Source of the DNA: Bacteroidales bacterium
Lineage (GTDB): Bacteria; Bacteroidota; Bacteroidia; Bacteroidales; UBA4181
Assembly (NCBI GenBank): GCA_031287245.1
Contig: JAITTD010000114.1
Location: 1-9,335, forward strand
DNA: 9,335 nt
Direction: 5' to 3'
Shown piece after piece: positions 6,131 through 9,335 of the stretch (position 1 is the first letter of the stretch; each line of letters opens with the position of its first letter). The translations under genes were made by a program, and so were the position numbers. The notes beneath the pieces are model-generated. The model saw nothing but the letters and a program-made list of their open reading frames with translations. It made no database searches and was not told the origin of the DNA.

Positions 6131-9100
6131 ATGAAAATATACGAAGTAGCAGTAAAGAAGCCGGTCAGTACCATCCTGATATTTTTCGGAGTAGTGGCGT
6201 TTGGCTTGTTTTCTCTCAGCAGGCTGTCCATTGACCAGTTTCCGGAGATAGAGATGAACATGATCATGGTGTACAATGTCTATGCCGGCGCCAGCGCTGA
6301 AGAAATTGAAACCAACGTTACCCGTGTGCTCGAAGACGGGTTGAGCACCGTCACCAATTTGAAAGAGTTGCGCTCGGTGTCGCGAGATAATTTTTCGATG
6401 ATTATCGTTGAGTTTGAGTGGGGTACAAATACCGATGAGGCGGCAAACGATGTGCGCGACAAATTGGACCTTGTGAAGTCAACGTTGCCCGATGATGCTG
6501 ACGACCCTATCATCTTCAAGTTCAGCACCGACATGATGCCTGTGATTATTCTTTCGGCGCAAGCCAAAGAAAGTTCGGACGCCCTGTACAAATTGTTGGA
6601 CGACCGTGTGGCGAATCCGCTCAACCGTATCAACGGGGTAGGTACCGTCAGTATTCAGGGAGCGCCGCAGCGCGAAGTGCACGTGAACGTAGATCCGCAG
6701 AAACTCGAAGCCTACAAACTGACCATTGAGCAGATAGGAAGCAAAATCGCTGCCGAAAACTTGAATATGCCTGCCGGCAGTTTCGATGTAGGTTCAAACA
6801 CCTACAATCTGCGCATTGACGGCGAGTTCAAGGTGAGCGATGAATTGAAAAACATTATCGTAGGCTCATTCAACGGACGCAATATCTACATGACAGATGT
6901 TGCCGTGGTGAAAGATACACTCGAAGAACGCTCACAGGAAAGTTATACCAACGGCGCCAGGTCTGCCACCGTAGTCGTTCAGAAACAGTCGGGCGCCAAT
7001 ACGGTGGACATTGTGGAAAAAGTACTGAAACTGATGCCCGAACTCGAAAAGACCTTGCCGAGCGACGTAAAATTTGGCATCATCTTTGACGGTTCCGAAA
7101 ATATCGTCAACAATATCAATTCGCTGGTTGAAACGGTCTTGCTGGCGTTTATCTTCGTCATGATAGTAGTGCTGTTTTTCCTTGGGCGATGGCGAGCATC
7201 GTTCATCATCATTATTACCATCCCTATCTCATTGGTGGCGTCATTCATCTACCTGATGCTGACGGGGAACACCATCAATATCATCTCCCTCAGTTCGTTG
7301 AGTATCGCCATCGGTATGGTGGTGGACGATGCCATTGTGGTGCTTGAAAACATTACTTCGCACGTTGAACGCGGCAGTAAACCGCGCGATGCCGCCATTT
7401 ACGCTACCAACGAGGTAGCAGTAGCGGTGGTGGCTTCTACGCTTACCATTGTGGCAGTGTTCCTGCCGTTTACCATGATGACGGGCTTGGCGGGAATCAT
7501 GTTCAAGCAATTGGGATGGATGGTGACCATTATCATCTGTTTGTCGGTAGCCTGCGCTTTGACGCTCACCCCGATGATGTCCGCATACATTTTGCGTCAC
7601 AAATCCAAAGCCCGCGAAGCAGCATGGTATCGACCAATAGCCAGACTGCTCTCTCGCTTTGATAATTTCTATGCCGGAGTGCTCACATGGAGTGTTCAGC
7701 ACCGTATCATTGTCGCCACAGGCGCAGTTTTGTTTTTCGTGGCAAGTTTGTTTACACTGTCTTCAATCGGTTCGGAATTTATTCCCGCATCGGATAACGC
7801 TCAGATTGAAGCCACTGTCGAATTGCCCATCGGCACACGGGTGGAAATCACCAAGGAAACAGCGCTGAAAATAGTGGATCATTTTAAAACCAACTATCCC
7901 GAATTGAAACTCATCAACTATACCGTTGGTCAGGCAGGCTCGTCGAGCAGTCTTTTCGCAGCAATGTCGGCGAGCGGCACCAATATCATTGCGATGCGTA
8001 TGCGTTTGGATAAGTTGAGCACCCGCGAGCGCGATATCTTCCTTATCGGAGAAAATATGCGCCGGTACCTTGCCACTTTGCCCGAATTGGACAAATACAA
8101 GGTGACTCCGGGCGGCGACGGTGGCGGTTTCGGCGGTGCAAGTACCGTTGATGTGGAAATTTACGGCTACAGTTTTACTACCACCGACAAATTGGCTGCC
8201 GCAATCAGAGACAGTATGGCAAACGTGGAAGGTTTTCGCGATATTCGGATTGACCGCGAAGATTACCGTCCCGAATACGAAGTGGCTTTTGACCGCGAAA
8301 AACTCGCCGTCAACGGGTTGAGCATGGCAACGGCAGCCACCTGCGTGCACAACCGTTTCAACGGACTCACCGCATCGCGCTTCCGCGAAGACGGCGAGGA
8401 ATACGATATCATTGTACGCTACGACGAAAACTTCCGCCAAAGCATCGAAGACATTGAGAATATACTCATCTATAACAATGCAGGGCAGGCTATCCGTGTG
8501 CGCGAATTAGGCACAGTGGTAGAACATTTTGCCCAGCCAAGCATCAATCGCCAAAATCGCGAACGTACCGTGCTCGTACAGGGATCTGTTTACGGCAAAC
8601 CGCTTTCGGAAGTGGTTGCCGGCGTGAAAGCGGAACTGGCACAGATTGATATCCCCGATGGCATTGGCATAAAGATCGGCGGTTCCATCGAAGACCAGGA
8701 GGAAACGTCGGGCGATATGATGCTGCTGCTCGTGCTGATCATCGTGCTGGTATATATTGTGATGGCTACGCAGTTTGAGTCGTTCAAACATCCGTTTATC
8801 ATCCTGTTCTCGTTGCCATTTGCCTTCTCGGGCGTACTGCTGGCGCTGTGGATATCGGGCATCACGCTGAATATGATGTCAATGATAGGCGGCATCATGC
8901 TGGTAGGCATCGTGGTGAAAAACGGTATCGTGCTGATTGACTATATCAACCTGAACCGCGAACGAGGAGCCACTTTGACGCAGGCGGTGATTTCCGGAGG
9001 CAAATCGAGGTTGCGCCCTGTGGTGATGACCACTGCCACTACCATTCTGGGGATGCTTCCTATGGCGTTGCGTCTGGGCGAAGGCGCCGAATTGTGGCAG

Positions 9101-9250
9101 CCGATGGGCGTTGCAATTGTCGGCGGGTTGACGGTATCAACCGTGCTCACACTGATTGTGATACCGGTAGTCTATACCATGTTTGGCGCAAGCGACCTCA
9201 AAAAGGAACGCAAACGGGTTCAAACGGAAATACAGGAATCAAATGTTTAA
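6131..9250 (+). CDS. RND-family inner membrane multidrug efflux pump (AcrB-like, HAE1 type)
   Basis: A 1039-residue proton-driven pump, the usual AcrB length. The N-terminus (MKIYEVAVKKPVSTILIFFGVVAFGLFSL) gives TM1, followed by a large periplasmic porter and docking loop, a cluster TM2-TM6 from about residue 333, TM7 (about 527-545), a second large loop with a Gly-rich segment (GGDGGGFGGAST, about 659-670), and TM8-TM12. Proton-relay residues are in place: GMVVDDAIVVLENI in TM4 with Asp399 and Asp400, and GIVVKNGIVLIDYI in TM10 with Lys930 (E. coli Asp407/Asp408/Lys940). This argues for an active pump. The tail is charged (DLKKERKRVQTEIQ). The frame is open 13 codons upstream to TTG 6092, but that lies in the right repeat arm; ATG 6131 fits the family start. 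It is expected to form a trimer with the adaptor and TolC-like protein. Substrates cannot be read from the sequence. Confidence 0.96.
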   Translation: MKIYEVAVKKPVSTILIFFGVVAFGLFSLSRLSIDQFPEIEMNMIMVYNVYAGASAEEIETNVTRVLEDGLSTVTNLKELRSVSRDNFSMIIVEFEWGTNTDEAANDVRDKLDLVKSTLPDDADDPIIFKFSTDMMPVIILSAQAKESSDALYKLLDDRVANPLNRINGVGTVSIQGAPQREVHVNVDPQKLEAYKLTIEQIGSKIAAENLNMPAGSFDVGSNTYNLRIDGEFKVSDELKNIIVGSFNGRNIYMTDVAVVKDTLEERSQESYTNGARSATVVVQKQSGANTVDIVEKVLKLMPELEKTLPSDVKFGIIFDGSENIVNNINSLVETVLLAFIFVMIVVLFFLGRWRASFIIIITIPISLVASFIYLMLTGNTINIISLSSLSIAIGMVVDDAIVVLENITSHVERGSKPRDAAIYATNEVAVAVVASTLTIVAVFLPFTMMTGLAGIMFKQLGWMVTIIICLSVACALTLTPMMSAYILRHKSKAREAAWYRPIARLLSRFDNFYAGVLTWSVQHRIIVATGAVLFFVASLFTLSSIGSEFIPASDNAQIEATVELPIGTRVEITKETALKIVDHFKTNYPELKLINYTVGQAGSSSSLFAAMSASGTNIIAMRMRLDKLSTRERDIFLIGENMRRYLATLPELDKYKVTPGGDGGGFGGASTVDVEIYGYSFTTTDKLAAAIRDSMANVEGFRDIRIDREDYRPEYEVAFDREKLAVNGLSMATAATCVHNRFNGLTASRFREDGEEYDIIVRYDENFRQSIEDIENILIYNNAGQAIRVRELGTVVEHFAQPSINRQNRERTVLVQGSVYGKPLSEVVAGVKAELAQIDIPDGIGIKIGGSIEDQEETSGDMMLLLVLIIVLVYIVMATQFESFKHPFIILFSLPFAFSGVLLALWISGITLNMMSMIGGIMLVGIVVKNGIVLIDYINLNRERGATLTQAVISGGKSRLRPVVMTTATTILGMLPMALRLGEGAELWQPMGVAIVGGLTVSTVLTLIVIPVVYTMFGASDLKKERKRVQTEIQESNV

Positions 9251-9335
9251 AAAGTTGAAAGTTGCAGGCAATTGTTCATTGTTATTGGTTGTCATAATTG
9301 GTTTGTTAGCCTGCAACTTTCTTTTTTTATTAAAT
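9243..9335 (+). CDS. Possible start of a lipoprotein gene overlapping the pump's end (partial)
   Basis: An ATG at 9243-9245 overlaps the last 8 bases of the pump gene in another frame and stays open for 31 codons to the window edge. The residues look like a lipoprotein signal: MFKKLKVAGN, a hydrophobic stretch SLLLVVIIGLL and a lipobox LLAC with Cys at residue 24. The residues after the Cys (NFLFLLN) are unusually hydrophobic for a lipoprotein, and the same bases form a strong terminator-like hairpin. It may be chance; the sequence beyond the edge is needed. Confidence 0.25.
   Translation, partial: MFKKLKVAGNCSLLLVVIIGLLACNFLFLLN
9257..9328 (+). terminator. Rho-independent terminator candidate after the efflux operon
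   Basis: GAAAGTTGCAGGC (9257-9269) and GCCTGCAACTTTC (9309-9321) are perfect 13-bp inverted repeats, followed directly by seven T (9322-9328). The stem begins 6 bases after the pump stop. The 39-nt loop is longer than in most intrinsic terminators. The stem's left side follows a tandem AAAGTTG-AAAGTTG (9251-9264). Ending the five-gene operon here makes sense; the alternative is the overlapping lipoprotein start described separately. Confidence 0.6.

Noticed and set aside
7763..8440. 225-codon minus-strand frame opposite the pump gene
   Set aside because: Antisense shadow of the pump coding sequence with no recognisable domain or promoter.

Overview
This window looks like chromosomal DNA from a member of the Bacteroidota, probably order Bacteroidales. 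The pointers are -7 boxes of the form TAnnTTTG, starts without clear Shine-Dalgarno sequences, a Bacteroidota-type TssD (Hcp-like) protein, an ASENFVS/DIAHPAGL-type GlyA, and a compact tetR-tolC-mfp-RND efflux operon. Genus cannot be set from the sequence alone.

Layout. (1) Positions 1-791, minus strand: the first 263 codons of a gene that runs off the left edge. It appears to hold two tandem TssD-like domains, the tube protein of the Bacteroidota type VI secretion system. (2) 792-918: a short divergent intergenic region with a -7-like box on each strand. (3) 919-2199: glyA, serine hydroxymethyltransferase. (4) 2200-2532: a 333-bp non-coding stretch with the tetR promoter at its right end. 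(5) 2533-9250: a co-oriented RND efflux operon of TetR-family regulator, TolC-like outer membrane channel, lipoprotein periplasmic adaptor and RND inner membrane pump. (6) 9251-9335: a strong hairpin followed by a T run, overlapping a possible lipoprotein signal sequence that starts inside the pump's stop region.

Two non-coding structures interrupt the efflux operon and are the most unusual parts of the window. Between tolC and the adaptor, nearly the whole gap is an array of twelve 10-bp units that vary at only three positions and use only four of the eight possible variants. Between the adaptor and the pump sits a cassette of about 475 bp: a gene for a small four-helix-bundle protein of the 23S rRNA intervening-sequence family, enclosed by 33-bp inverted repeats built from a 7-bp unit. 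The left arm writes the last residues and stop codon of the adaptor, and the right arm ends 15 bases before the pump's start. The layout is like a 23S rRNA intervening sequence (a stem enclosing a four-helix-bundle gene), but placed in a protein-coding operon.

How the genes work together: the TetR protein probably represses its own operon in response to a ligand. TolC, adaptor and pump would form a tripartite exporter across both membranes. The cassette hairpin, if it forms in the mRNA, could be cut or could affect translation of the pump, and so change pump level relative to adaptor and channel. GlyA (one-carbon metabolism) and the TssD-like gene look functionally unrelated to the exporter.
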